Source of the DNA: B1 sp964443415
Lineage (GTDB): Bacteria > Bacteroidota > Bacteroidia > UKL13-3
DNA: 64,000 nt
Direction: 5' to 3'
Assembly (NCBI GenBank): GCA_964443415.1
Contig: CAYUDC010000001.1
Location: 1-64,000, forward strand
The position numbers and the translations under genes are program-made. The notes below the pieces were generated by a model. That model was not told the origin of the DNA. It was given only the letters and a program-made list of their open reading frames with translations, and did no database searches. This document shows, piece by piece, positions 8,790 through 18,073 of this stretch. How positions within the stretch are numbered: position 1 is the stretch's first letter; every line of letters begins with the position of its first letter.

Positions 8790-9278
8790 TCAGTATTTTA
8801 CAAATTTTTTCCAAATATAATCCCCTCTTGCATTGGTAATTGACATGATGTATACGCCTTGTCTATAACCACTTAGGTTAAAAAATATTTGGTAAAAGGG
8901 AGGGTTAAAATTATCAGCGGCTGGCAAGGCTTGCTGATGTATAACCTTCCCATAATTGTCGAAAATGTATAGTGTAGCCGGAATTCCCTTGTTTTGGGCA
9001 AAGGTAAACTCCATTTGTGGGTCTAATTCAGATACAAAGGTTGGAATGATATCAAATGCAATTCCATTACATGGGCCATCTGTCCAATAAAATACCCCAT
9101 TTTGATATTGCGCACTGCATGGGTTTCTATATGTTATTCCATTGCAGCCGCAAACTGGCTGATACTCTTTATTACAATTAAAGCCAGGTGAAGCTAAATT
9201 TGGGTCAGAACAAACCTGCGCATTCACATTTAAGTGAGCAAAAACTGTTAGTATAGTTAAAAAATACAGCAATTTCAT
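8790..9278 (-). CDS. Secreted Kazal-type domain protein with T9SS-like C-terminal domain
   Basis: This 162-residue protein has a signal peptide ending near VNAQ (about residue 21). A Kazal-like module follows with the pattern CNKEYQPVCGCNGITYRN (about 34-51) and further cysteines. The last 80 residues form a beta-rich domain (ATLYIFDNYGKVIHQQ and YRQGVYIMSI) like a type A T9SS sorting domain. Kazal modules often inhibit serine proteases, but inhibition is not shown here. The start codon overlaps the stop of the upstream PAS kinase gene (ATGA at 9275-9278), so the two are translationally coupled. The pairing is unusual. Confidence 0.8.
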   Translation of the reverse strand: MKLLYFLTILTVFAHLNVNAQVCSDPNLASPGFNCNKEYQPVCGCNGITYRNPCSAQYQNGVFYWTDGPCNGIAFDIIPTFVSELDPQMEFTFAQNKGIPATLYIFDNYGKVIHQQALPAADNFNPPFYQIFFNLSGYRQGVYIMSITNARGDYIWKKFVKY

Positions 9279-12200
9279 TCTTCAATATTTTCGTGTGCAG
9301 GCCAAGAAAAATAAAATTTGGCTCCTTTTCCTTTTTCTGATTCTATCCAAACCTTGCCTCCTTTGTCTTCTACCATTTTCTTTACAATGGCTAAGCCCAC
9401 CCCTGTACTTTCGAAAGTGTCCCTTGCTTGAAGTGTCTGAAAAATAACAAATACTTTCTCATGAAATTCCTTTTCGATGCCAGGTCCATTATCTGCTACA
9501 CAAAAGTGATAAAATGCATCTTTTTGCTCACAGCTAATATGAATGGTTGGTTCAGGATTATTATTGTACTTAATAGCATTACTTATATAATTTGAAATTA
9601 CTTGCTCAAATGCTATTTTTTCTGAAGTGAGCGTAGGCAGTTCTTCTTGTATAGAGATAGTAAATTTTTCTGGAGCACTTAAATTTGAAACAATTTCTTG
9701 TATGGTATCCTTGGTAGAAAAAGTCTGCGGCTGGTGTTTAATCCTGCCTGCCCTTGAGTATTGAAGAATGCCATCTATTAATCCTTCCATTCTTTTAACA
9801 CGCTTTCGCATTAAATCTAGGTTGGTTTTAGTTTCTCCTTCTAATTGTCCGCCAATATCTTCTTCTATCCACATGCTTAAGTTGTTGATGCCTCTTAATG
9901 GGGCTTTTAAGTCATGCGACACTACATAGGCAAATTGGTCTAACTCTTTGTTCTTTTTTTCTAACTCCTCAGTATATTGTAGAAGCAATCTGCTGGCTTC
10001 TTTTTCTTTTGTAATATCTTGGAATATCCCTCTAATGGCGACTATTTTTTCGTTTTCTGAGTATGGAATTCCTTTTATTTTTACGTCGATGATAAGTCCT
10101 TTTTGTGTTTTTAGCTGCGCTTCCAATTCAAAAGATTCGTGTTTTTCTATGGCATTAAAAAATGCCTGAATAACAGGTTCTCTTGTTTGTGCCGTAAACA
10201 TACTATAGGTTTCATTAAGACTGGGCTGAACGGGTTCATCAAACTCACAGATGTTAAACATTTCTTTAGACCACAATATTTTCCTTTCTTTTACATCTAT
10301 TTCCCAACCGCCAACTCTTGCTATGTGTTGTGCTTCCTCTAAGTCTTGTTGTTGTTTTAGAATTTTTTGTTGTGTTAAAGTATTTTCTGTTACATCATAA
10401 TTAACCCCAATCATCCTCACTGGCTCGTCTGCTTCGTTTCTAAATGTTTTAGAGAACGCCGATACATATTTTGTTTCACCATTGTCTGAAATAATCCTAA
10501 AGAGGTTACTAAAATCTTTTTTATTTCTTAAAGACTCCTGCAAATCTAGGTTTACTCTTTCTGCATCTTCAGGGTGTAAAGTTTTAGAAAATGCCTCGTA
10601 ATCATTTGTAAATTGATTTGGGTCAACCCCAAAAATTCTATACATAGACTCATCCCAAATGAGTGAATTGTCTTTGATATTCCAATCCCAAATTCCAAGG
10701 TTTGCACTTTGTGTGGCTAGTTTAAGTCGCTCTTCACTTTCTCTAGTTTGTTTTTCTGCTGCAATTCTAGAGGTAATATCTATTCCAAATCCTATGATAT
10801 GTAAAACTTCGTTCTGTTCATCTAGGATAGGGTAAAACCTCCTTAATGTGTAATTGTCTCTGCCCTTGGGATCTTTTAGTTTTTCTTCAAATTCTAGCTG
10901 TGATTTACTATTAACAACATTTTCAAACAGTCTTCTTCTCTCCTGTGCAATGGTTAATGGACGCTGATAATACTCACAATATTCAAAATCATCATGCCCC
11001 ACTAGCCACTCTCTTTTTTCTTTATCTTTTACAGCGGTTTCATTTACAAATAGATATTTGTGATCCTTGTTAAATACCACTACTTCCGAAGGAATTTTAT
11101 TCAATACAGTTTCATAAAATTCTTTCATGCGTTTTACGGCTTCTTCATTTCTCTTTCTTTCTGTGATATCTCTGATGGCAGCTACAATGTATCCTTTGTC
11201 TTCTATACGGATGTATTTTACGCTTGCTTCAACGGGAAAGCTGCTACCATCTTTTCTTTGATTTACGCCTTCTATTAACAATTCTCCTTTAAGTTTTACT
11301 TCATTATAGTGTTGTTGCCAATAAGATAAATCAGGGAAGGTTTTTTCCATATCTATGATAGAACTCCCAATCATTTCAGCTTTAGTTTTTCCAAGATTTC
11401 TGGTATGACTTTCGTTTACGTAAATAATTTTACCATTATAATCTGCCACAGAAATTGCGTCGCTAATTTGATCCGACATTTTGTTATAAAGTAAAATCTG
11501 CTTTTCTCTCTCCTTAAGATCTGTAATGTCTGTAATTACGCCAATTAGGTAGTCTTTTCCGAGATTAGAAAAAATGGTTTTCTTTACTAATAAGGTTTTC
11601 TCATCACCATTTAGCATCTTAAATGCCACCTCCCTCATTCTTTCTTCTTTCGACCCAAACTGTTCTTCATCTTGGACGATAAAATCATCCGCATCCTGAG
11701 TGTTTAAGAAATCAGAGTCTTTTTTACCTATAATACTTTCTTTAGGGATGCCTGTTAATTTTGAGTAAGCATCATTTACCATTACCCATCGATGGTTTCT
11801 GTCTTTAACAAAAAGTGGGCTTGGAATAGAGTCGAGAATTTGATTGAGAAAATTATGCGAATTTTCTATCTCAAGTTGTGCATCTTTTAAACTCGTTATA
11901 TCTCTTGCTATTGCCTGAATTCCTAGTCTATTGTCGCTGGTTTTAATTAACTGAACATTCTGGCCAACCCAAGCCGTTTTGCCAGATTTTGTAAGAATTG
12001 GAAATTCGTAATAGGTAACTTGCTTGAGCTCTACAGCTTGTCTAAAATAAAAACTTTGAACTTTTTGACGATGATTTGGTTCAACCAAATCTAGATAATT
12101 CATTTTTAATAGCTCTTGGGTACTAAAGCCTGTAATTTTGGTGGCTATATCATTTACGTAGGTAAAATTACCATCTCCGTCGGTATAGTAAAAGATATCT

Positions 12201-13150
12201 GTGGCAGATTCTATAAGCAACCTAAACTTTTCTTCATTCTCTTTAATTTGCTTTTCTGCTATTTTTCTTTCAGATATATCAGATTCAATGGCTATAAAGC
12301 CAATATGTTTATCTTTCTCGTGAACAGGCGTAATACTTAGCGAAATCCAATAAGACTCGCCCGTTTTGGTATAGTTTAAAATCTCTCCATTATAGGGTTT
12401 TACCAATTTTATGGCAGCCGAAATTTCTGCTTTCGTTTTTACATCTGTTTCTGGCCCTTGAAGCAACCTTCCGGGTTTTTTGCCCAATAATTCTTTTACA
12501 CTATATCCGGTGATTCTTTCAAATCCTTCATTTGCCCAAATGGCAATTCCTTCGGGGTCTGAGATAATGACTGCATTTTGAGTTTTTTGTGCAACAAGCG
12601 CAAGCGTTTTTATTTCTTCCTCAATCTTTTTACGTTGCGAAATATCGAACCTGATTGAAAGATATTGATAAGGTTTTCCTGAATCATTTAAGAATGGAAT
12701 GATCGTAGAATCCACCCAATAAATTTCTCCATTCTTTTTCTTATTACAAACTTCAGATTGCCAAATATTACCTCTTCCAATAGTCTGCCACATTTCTTTC
12801 CAAAACTCTTTGGAATGAAATCCGCTATTTACTACATTATGATTTTTACCAATTAACTCGCCTAAACTATATCCAGATAATTGACAGAAATTGTCGTTGG
12901 CCATTAAAATCTCGCCTTTTATATCTGTTAGCGATACCAAAGCCGCTGTATCAATGGCATTCTTAAAGTTGCTTAGTTCCTTAAACGACTCTTTTGAACT
13001 TAACTCAAGAATTCTTTCTAACTTGTTATAATCTGATTGAAAATGGTTATAACTTTCATCAACGAGTTCAATGAGTTGATTGATTGCTTCTACTTCTGGA
13101 GTATTTTCTCCATATAGTTTTTTTAATTGTCGTTTAAGTAATCGATGCAT
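9275..13150 (-). CDS. Cytosolic sensor histidine kinase with eight PAS domains
   Basis: This 1291-residue protein has no obvious membrane segment. I count eight PAS/PAC modules in a row, each about 120-130 residues and each ending in a DIT/DIS-type PAC signature (DISQRK, DISERK, DITSLK, DITDLK, DITERK, DITSRI, DVTENT, DITKEK), from about residue 60 to 1055. A HisKA domain follows with the phosphoacceptor in VVSHDLKAPLR (H1079). The HATPase has an N-box NYISNAIKYN, G1 DNGPGIE and G2 TGVGLAIVKKM. No receiver domain is attached and no response regulator gene lies nearby, so the partner is unknown. The FIST gene upstream on the same strand (40 bases away) suggests a shared sensory unit. Confidence 0.92.
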   Translation of the reverse strand: MHRLLKRQLKKLYGENTPEVEAINQLIELVDESYNHFQSDYNKLERILELSSKESFKELSNFKNAIDTAALVSLTDIKGEILMANDNFCQLSGYSLGELIGKNHNVVNSGFHSKEFWKEMWQTIGRGNIWQSEVCNKKKNGEIYWVDSTIIPFLNDSGKPYQYLSIRFDISQRKKIEEEIKTLALVAQKTQNAVIISDPEGIAIWANEGFERITGYSVKELLGKKPGRLLQGPETDVKTKAEISAAIKLVKPYNGEILNYTKTGESYWISLSITPVHEKDKHIGFIAIESDISERKIAEKQIKENEEKFRLLIESATDIFYYTDGDGNFTYVNDIATKITGFSTQELLKMNYLDLVEPNHRQKVQSFYFRQAVELKQVTYYEFPILTKSGKTAWVGQNVQLIKTSDNRLGIQAIARDITSLKDAQLEIENSHNFLNQILDSIPSPLFVKDRNHRWVMVNDAYSKLTGIPKESIIGKKDSDFLNTQDADDFIVQDEEQFGSKEERMREVAFKMLNGDEKTLLVKKTIFSNLGKDYLIGVITDITDLKEREKQILLYNKMSDQISDAISVADYNGKIIYVNESHTRNLGKTKAEMIGSSIIDMEKTFPDLSYWQQHYNEVKLKGELLIEGVNQRKDGSSFPVEASVKYIRIEDKGYIVAAIRDITERKRNEEAVKRMKEFYETVLNKIPSEVVVFNKDHKYLFVNETAVKDKEKREWLVGHDDFEYCEYYQRPLTIAQERRRLFENVVNSKSQLEFEEKLKDPKGRDNYTLRRFYPILDEQNEVLHIIGFGIDITSRIAAEKQTRESEERLKLATQSANLGIWDWNIKDNSLIWDESMYRIFGVDPNQFTNDYEAFSKTLHPEDAERVNLDLQESLRNKKDFSNLFRIISDNGETKYVSAFSKTFRNEADEPVRMIGVNYDVTENTLTQQKILKQQQDLEEAQHIARVGGWEIDVKERKILWSKEMFNICEFDEPVQPSLNETYSMFTAQTREPVIQAFFNAIEKHESFELEAQLKTQKGLIIDVKIKGIPYSENEKIVAIRGIFQDITKEKEASRLLLQYTEELEKKNKELDQFAYVVSHDLKAPLRGINNLSMWIEEDIGGQLEGETKTNLDLMRKRVKRMEGLIDGILQYSRAGRIKHQPQTFSTKDTIQEIVSNLSAPEKFTISIQEELPTLTSEKIAFEQVISNYISNAIKYNNNPEPTIHISCEQKDAFYHFCVADNGPGIEKEFHEKVFVIFQTLQARDTFESTGVGLAIVKKMVEDKGGKVWIESEKGKGAKFYFSWPAHENIEE

Positions 13151-13190
13151 TTATAAATCAGATTTGAGGGCGCCCAAAAGCAAGAGAAGA

Positions 13191-14324
13191 TTATTCGGCA
13201 AAAGTAGTAATTGTCATGGTTTGGTTGTGTAATTCACACTTTGCATCAGCAGAAAAGGGTGAAATTTCACCATAAGAATAAAAGCCACACAATGTGGTTT
13301 CATCACCCAAAACTTCCCTAACTCCTTCTACTTCTTCTTCTATCATTTGCTTAAGAACAAGTTTTCTTCCGACACAACTAATTAGAACGGCTAAATTGGG
13401 TTTTTGGTTTTTAGCTGCTAGCGTGCCTTTTGCTGCTCCCATGGCCCCTTCAATCAAACGATCAAAATTTGCTTTCATTAGTCTTACATAACTTCCTTCG
13501 GGTATATCTCCAGCAAATGTTAGGGATTGCGAAGTTTCGTCCACCGCTAAAATAGTTCTTACCACGGGTTCACTATCTCTTTCTGTTCTTAAATTTAGTG
13601 GAAACAACAATCCCGAGGCCGGTAAATCCTTTGCATGCTCTCCCAAGAATGATTTGTAGAGATCAAGGGCAGGTTTTCCATCTAACTCATATAAGACGTT
13701 ACTTTTAGATTTTGTTACAAGTCTTTCTACCCCAAAACTATCCCAACCTCCTAGGCTTCCATAAGAAACTTGTAATTCAGTTCCATAAAAACCAATTGCT
13801 GATACAGCCTTGTTTTTAGGCTTTCCTTTATCACTAAGAATGTACGTTTCGTTAAAGTCAGCGCCATCACCTGCTAATCCGCCAGTAGCACTAACATTTG
13901 TTGGTAGCACGGCTCTTAAACCTCTTACCAATTCTGAGCCATTGATGTTTAATCCTTCGCTCATTACAAATACATGTTTAAGATTTTCTTTTGGTAATTT
14001 TTCGATTAGTTTTTTACCCGCCTCATAGCTTTCACTGCTTTCTTTTACTTCTTCGCATACATAAACCAGTTTGGTTTTTTCAAAACCTACCAAGGTGGCA
14101 ATAATGGTGTCGTCGAGCACATTGGTTGAAAGAATTTCACCAGAAGATGTACCTCCAATAAAAATGGCATCCGGGTACTTTTCGTGCAGGGTTTTAATGG
14201 CTTCTCCAGCTTTAATAAGTTGGGTTGACCCAAAAGCAAAGATAAGGTTAGGTGTAAATTCTTCTGATGTGTTTTCAGGTTTCCAACCCTCTTGAGGAGT
14301 GTATTTTAATTGTGTTGTTTTCAT
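13191..14324 (-). CDS. FIST N/C domain signal-transduction protein
   Basis: This 377-residue protein fits the FIST family: an N-terminal half (about 25-220) with FAFGSTQLIKAGEAI, FIGGTSSGEI and VSATGGLAGDGADF, and a C-terminal half with NLAVLISCVGRKLVL and LCGFYSYGEISP. FIST domains are thought to sense small ligands and usually occur with kinases, cyclases or chemoreceptors. Here the protein is free-standing but lies just upstream of the eight-PAS kinase on the same strand, so the two probably work together. A sigma-70-like promoter candidate precedes it. Confidence 0.88.
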   Translation of the reverse strand: MKTTQLKYTPQEGWKPENTSEEFTPNLIFAFGSTQLIKAGEAIKTLHEKYPDAIFIGGTSSGEILSTNVLDDTIIATLVGFEKTKLVYVCEEVKESSESYEAGKKLIEKLPKENLKHVFVMSEGLNINGSELVRGLRAVLPTNVSATGGLAGDGADFNETYILSDKGKPKNKAVSAIGFYGTELQVSYGSLGGWDSFGVERLVTKSKSNVLYELDGKPALDLYKSFLGEHAKDLPASGLLFPLNLRTERDSEPVVRTILAVDETSQSLTFAGDIPEGSYVRLMKANFDRLIEGAMGAAKGTLAAKNQKPNLAVLISCVGRKLVLKQMIEEEVEGVREVLGDETTLCGFYSYGEISPFSADAKCELHNQTMTITTFAE

Positions 14325-14346
14325 AGTTAAGTTGTTTCGTTAAAGC

Positions 14347-14375
14347 AAGATAGTTTTTCAAATTATAATTGTCAA
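14347..14375 (-). promoter_or_regulatory. Candidate promoter for FIST/PAS-kinase operon
   Basis: On the minus strand TTGACA (complement of 14370-14375) and TATCTT (complement of 14347-14352) are separated by 17 bases, 23 bases upstream of the FIST start. The -7 box is a poor match to the phylum consensus TAnnTTTG, so this is tentative. Confidence 0.35.
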
Positions 14376-14400
14376 TTAAATTCATGATATTACCACCGAA

Positions 14401-15018
14401 ATGGAAAACAAGTTAATTTACATTGTAAGGCACGGAGAAACAGATTTTAACAAGATGGGCATTGTACAAGGCAGTGGAGTGGATATGGAGCTCAATGAAA
14501 GGGGGCATCAGCAAGCTGCCGCATTCTATAAAATGTATAAAGAAATTCGGTTCAAACATATTTATACCTCTAAATTGATAAGAACACAGCAAAGCGTGCT
14601 GCCTTTTATTGAAGCTGGATTTAAATACTCTACCCATTCCGAATTAAATGAAATTAGTTGGGGAATTTATGAAGGTAAAATGCAATCCGAAGAGGAGCGA
14701 AAGCAATATTGGAGTGTAGTAAATCAATGGAATGCTGGAAATTACCATGCAAAATTGGAGCAAGGAGAAAGCGCAATTGAAATGCAAACTCGACAACTCC
14801 CGATGGTACATAAATTAAAATCGGATCCATCAGATTGCATCTTGGTTTGCATGCATGGGAGGGCAATGAAAAGCCTGCTATGCACATTGCTTAGCAGGCC
14901 TTTATCCGAAATGGACAATTTTCAGCATAGTAACCTATGCCTATATTTATTAGAATATGTTGAAGGTAAGTTTAATCTTCTTCGCGAGAATGATATCACC
15001 CACCTTTTAGCGCAATAA
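14401..15018 (+). CDS. Histidine phosphatase family protein
   Basis: This 205-residue protein of the phosphoglycerate-mutase-like superfamily has the catalytic RHG motif in IVRHGETDFN (H11), then RTQQS, the acid residue in ELNEISWGIYEGK and the second histidine in CILVCMHGRAMKSLL. Substrates in this family range from sugar phosphates to alpha-ribazole phosphate; none can be assigned. It diverges from the FIST gene across 76 bases, and its last 12 bases overlap the convergent acyl-CoA dehydrogenase gene. Confidence 0.9.
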   Translation: MENKLIYIVRHGETDFNKMGIVQGSGVDMELNERGHQQAAAFYKMYKEIRFKHIYTSKLIRTQQSVLPFIEAGFKYSTHSELNEISWGIYEGKMQSEEERKQYWSVVNQWNAGNYHAKLEQGESAIEMQTRQLPMVHKLKSDPSDCILVCMHGRAMKSLLCTLLSRPLSEMDNFQHSNLCLYLLEYVEGKFNLLRENDITHLLAQ

Positions 15019-16146
15019 TTCTCTAGAAATTACAATTCTGTTAACTTCGCTTGTTCCCTCATATATTTGAGTGATTTTGGCATCTCTCATAAGCCTTTCT
15101 ACATGGTACTCTTTCACATAACCATAACCACCATGTATTTGAACAGCCTCTGTGGTAACCCACATAGCAGTTTCGGAAGCAAACACTTTAGCCATCGAGC
15201 TCATTAAACCATAATCTTGACCAGCATCTTTTAGTGCAGCCGCTTTCACAACCAATAGTCTCGCTGCCTCTATTTGAGTAGCCATATCGGCTAATTTAAA
15301 TTGAATGGCTTGATGATGCATGATTTCTTTACCAAACGCCTTTCTTTCTTTAGAATATTTTAGCGCTAATTCGTAGGCACCACTAGCTATACCTAATGCT
15401 TGAGCTGCAATACCAATTCTACCGCCGGCTAATACTTTCATGGCAAACTTAAAACCAAAACCGTCTTCACCAATTCTGTTTTCTTTTGGAACTTTTACAT
15501 CTTGAAACATGATGCTATGCGTATCGCTTCCACGGATACCCATTTTATCTTCCTTTTTACCTACCACTACACCTGGCCAGTTTTTTTCTACAATAAAGGC
15601 ATTAATTCCCTTATGTCCTTTTTCGATGTCTGTTTGGGCAATTACTAAATAATAGGTACCAGAATTACCATTTGTAATCCAGTTTTTTGTTCCGTTTAAT
15701 AGGTAGTGATCACCTTTATCAATGGCGGTTGTTCTCTGTGAAGTAGCATCCGAACCTGCTTCAGGTTCTGATAATAAAAATGCTCCATGCACCTGACCGC
15801 TTGCCAATGGAACTAAATATTTTTGTTTTTGCTCTTCGCTACCATATGCTTCTAAACCCCAACAAACCAATGAGTTGTTTACAGAAACTACTACAGAGGC
15901 AGAGGCATCAATTTTAGAAAGTTCTTCCATGGCCAAAACGTATGAAATAGTATCCATACCAGAACCACCATATTTAGGGTCTACCATCATTCCAAGAAAT
16001 CCTAATTCTCCCAACTTTTTAATTTGTTCGTAAGGAAATTCTTGGTTAGTGTCTCTCTCGATCACTCCTGGTAAAAGTTCTGTTTGTGCAAAGTCTCTAG
16101 CCGCTTGCTGAACATTTAAATGCTCTTCTGTGTAATCAAAATTCAT
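15007..16146 (-). CDS. Acyl-CoA dehydrogenase, short-chain type
   Basis: This 379-residue FAD enzyme catalyses the first oxidation of acyl-CoA in beta-oxidation or branched-chain amino acid breakdown. The FAD and substrate segments LLSEPEAGSDATSQ, GTKNWITNGN, ALGIASGAYELALKYSKERK and QIHGGYGYVKEYHVERLMRD are seen, and the catalytic base is in IYEGTSEVNR (E363). Length fits the short-chain/butyryl-CoA group. It overlaps the convergent phosphatase gene by 12 bases. Chain-length specificity is not predictable here. Confidence 0.95.
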   Translation of the reverse strand: MNFDYTEEHLNVQQAARDFAQTELLPGVIERDTNQEFPYEQIKKLGELGFLGMMVDPKYGGSGMDTISYVLAMEELSKIDASASVVVSVNNSLVCWGLEAYGSEEQKQKYLVPLASGQVHGAFLLSEPEAGSDATSQRTTAIDKGDHYLLNGTKNWITNGNSGTYYLVIAQTDIEKGHKGINAFIVEKNWPGVVVGKKEDKMGIRGSDTHSIMFQDVKVPKENRIGEDGFGFKFAMKVLAGGRIGIAAQALGIASGAYELALKYSKERKAFGKEIMHHQAIQFKLADMATQIEAARLLVVKAAALKDAGQDYGLMSSMAKVFASETAMWVTTEAVQIHGGYGYVKEYHVERLMRDAKITQIYEGTSEVNRIVISRELLR

Positions 16147-16197
16147 ATACCTATTATTTAATGACGAATATAATGTTTGCGATTAATTTATTATTAA

Positions 16198-16689
16198 CTA
16201 GCCTTCTTTAATTTTCTTTTCTATGTTACTAGTAGAGTAACCTGGTATAAAGTCAATTGTTTTTACGCACCCACCCCCACCAACAACTATATCGTAGCCA
16301 ACAATTTGCTCTGGCTGGTAGTCGCTTCCTTTCACTAAAATGTCGGGTTGAACCAAACGAATAAGCTCAAGAGGTGTAGGTTCTGAAAATAGAATTACGC
16401 CATCCACAAAACTTAATGATGCCATAATTTTTAATCTAGAATTTTCATCTTGTATAGGCCTATGTGGTCCTTTTAGGTTGCTTACCGAGGAATCTGTATT
16501 TAGGCCAACAATTAACTTATCACCTAAATCTGCTGCCTTTGCTAGATAATCAACATGACCAAGATGTAAGATATCAAAGCACCCATTGGTAAATACTATT
16601 TTCTTACCTTCTTTCTTCCAAGAAGACACTGCTTTTTCTAGGGAATCTGGCGTTAAAATTTTAGCTGATATTTGATTGTATTTGTTCAT
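16198..16689 (-). CDS. rfaE2: D-glycero-beta-D-manno-heptose 1-phosphate adenylyltransferase domain protein
   Basis: This 163-residue nucleotidyltransferase has FTNGCFDILHLGHVDYL with the HxGH motif (H42, H45), and LVKGSDYQPEQIVG near the C-terminus, as in the stand-alone second domain of HldE/RfaE. That enzyme activates heptose 1-phosphate as ADP-heptose for lipopolysaccharide core synthesis. The kinase domain is not in the window. The start overlaps the end of the upstream membrane-protein gene by 29 bases, suggesting coupled translation. Confidence 0.9.
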   Translation of the reverse strand: MNKYNQISAKILTPDSLEKAVSSWKKEGKKIVFTNGCFDILHLGHVDYLAKAADLGDKLIVGLNTDSSVSNLKGPHRPIQDENSRLKIMASLSFVDGVILFSEPTPLELIRLVQPDILVKGSDYQPEQIVGYDIVVGGGGCVKTIDFIPGYSTSNIEKKIKEG

Positions 16690-17674
16690 CTTTCCCCTTT
16701 TTCATGTAAATGATCACAGAAATAATGATACCTAAAGCAATGAGCAACACCATTTGGGCACCATGCACCAATGTTGCATAGGCAATGCCATCCTCTTTTG
16801 CTACACCAAAAAGCAGTAAGCTCTGCATCACAAAAAAATGGTATGTGCCAGCACCTGCTCCAGGAGCAGGTAAAACAATACCTATGGTGCCAATAACAAA
16901 TACGGTTAAACAATCAGAAAAACCTAAGGATGCGGTGGCTTCCATAGAGAACATGCAGAAATACATCATCAGAATGTAGCATGACCAAATAAGAATAGAT
17001 AACAAAACAAACAGCATAGGTTTTTTCAAATGCCTAATGCTTAATAATCCGTCTGCAAATCCTTGTAACAATGAAACAATTCTAATAAAAAGAGGCATTT
17101 GCAAGAGTTTCTTCCTAAGTATAAAAATGGCAACAGATGCTGCTGCCAACCCACCTAGGATCACATATTTTACATTGCTGCCAGTTGAACTTGTTGTATT
17201 ACTATTGTTGCTGGCATTTTGAATAAAACCAACGATTAAATCAAATTGAATGAGGAAAATTAATCCAATAATTAAAAGGAGTATGGCCATATCTACCAAT
17301 CTCTCTGTGACCACTGAGCCAAGGCCTTTCTCTACTGGAACCCCATCTGTTTTGTTTAACGAGGCACACCTGCTCACTTCCCCTGCTCTAGGGATAAAAT
17401 AATTCATCATGTAGCCAATAATTACAGCATAAAAACTGTTTTTGTTGCTTACCTTGTAGTTCATGGCGTCATAAAGAAGGATTGCTCTATATCCTCTAAG
17501 CCAATGGCTTAATAATGATACCAACATGCCTATTCCTAACCAAAGCCAGTTAGCATGAGAAATTTTTAGGAGTAAATCGTTCCAATCTGTTCCCTTAAAG
17601 GCAAAGTAAATAAAGAATCCGCCAACCAAAAGGATAATGGCAAATTGGATGACTTTTTTTAATTGACTGCTCAA
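16661..17674 (-). CDS. Lysylphosphatidylglycerol synthase TM-region family membrane protein
   Basis: This 337-residue polytopic inner-membrane protein resembles the UPF0104/LPG-synthase transmembrane family. Typical segments are WLWLGIGMLVSLLSHWLRGYRA, YFIPRAGEVSRCASL, EKGLGSVVTERLVDM and a C-terminal LPAPGAGAGTYHF. The soluble aminoacyl transferase part of MprF is absent, so lipid flipping or glycolipid-related transport is the more likely role, not lysine transfer. The start is a TTG at 17674 that overlaps the panD stop (TTGA), with no suitable ATG until about residue 51. The downstream gene is rfaE2. Confidence 0.82.
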   Translation of the reverse strand: MSSQLKKVIQFAIILLVGGFFIYFAFKGTDWNDLLLKISHANWLWLGIGMLVSLLSHWLRGYRAILLYDAMNYKVSNKNSFYAVIIGYMMNYFIPRAGEVSRCASLNKTDGVPVEKGLGSVVTERLVDMAILLLIIGLIFLIQFDLIVGFIQNASNNSNTTSSTGSNVKYVILGGLAAASVAIFILRKKLLQMPLFIRIVSLLQGFADGLLSIRHLKKPMLFVLLSILIWSCYILMMYFCMFSMEATASLGFSDCLTVFVIGTIGIVLPAPGAGAGTYHFFVMQSLLLFGVAKEDGIAYATLVHGAQMVLLIALGIIISVIIYMKKGKDEQIQSNIS

Positions 17675-18021
17675 TTGGTGAGTTTATTATTAGGGTCTGG
17701 ATAGATGGCAATAGGCTTGTAGCTTTTAGCAGCTTCAAATTCCATCAAACAGTATGAAATAACAATAACATAATCGCCCACTGCGGCTTTTCTGGCTGCA
17801 GGTCCATTAAGGCAAATCATTCCACTTCCGCGTTCACCTTTGATGATGTAGGTTTCGAAACGTTCGCCATTATTGATGTTTACAACCTGAACCTTTTCAT
17901 TTTCAATCATATTTGCGGCATCCATCAAGTCTTCGTCGATGGTAATGCTTCCAACATAATGTAGTTCGGTTTGGGTAATTTTAGCCCTGTGTATCTTAGA
18001 TTTTAGTAATTGAATCTGCAT
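17671..18021 (-). CDS. panD: Aspartate 1-decarboxylase
   Basis: This 116-residue pyruvoyl enzyme makes beta-alanine from aspartate for pantothenate and coenzyme A. The self-cleavage site is visible as Gly24-Ser25 in HYVGSITID; Ser25 becomes the pyruvoyl group. LNGPAARKAAVGD (about 78-90) is the other conserved region. Length is normal. Its stop overlaps the start of the membrane-protein gene downstream. Confidence 0.97.
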   Translation of the reverse strand: MQIQLLKSKIHRAKITQTELHYVGSITIDEDLMDAANMIENEKVQVVNINNGERFETYIIKGERGSGMICLNGPAARKAAVGDYVIVISYCLMEFEAAKSYKPIAIYPDPNNKLTN

Positions 18022-18073
18022 AATTGAAATAGCGGGTCAAAGGTAGGTATTTTAGCCAAACCTCAAAATTTCA

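Noticed and set aside
16661..17674. Possible MprF (lysyl-phosphatidylglycerol synthase)
   Set aside because: Only the transmembrane part is present; the aminoacyl transferase domain is missing.
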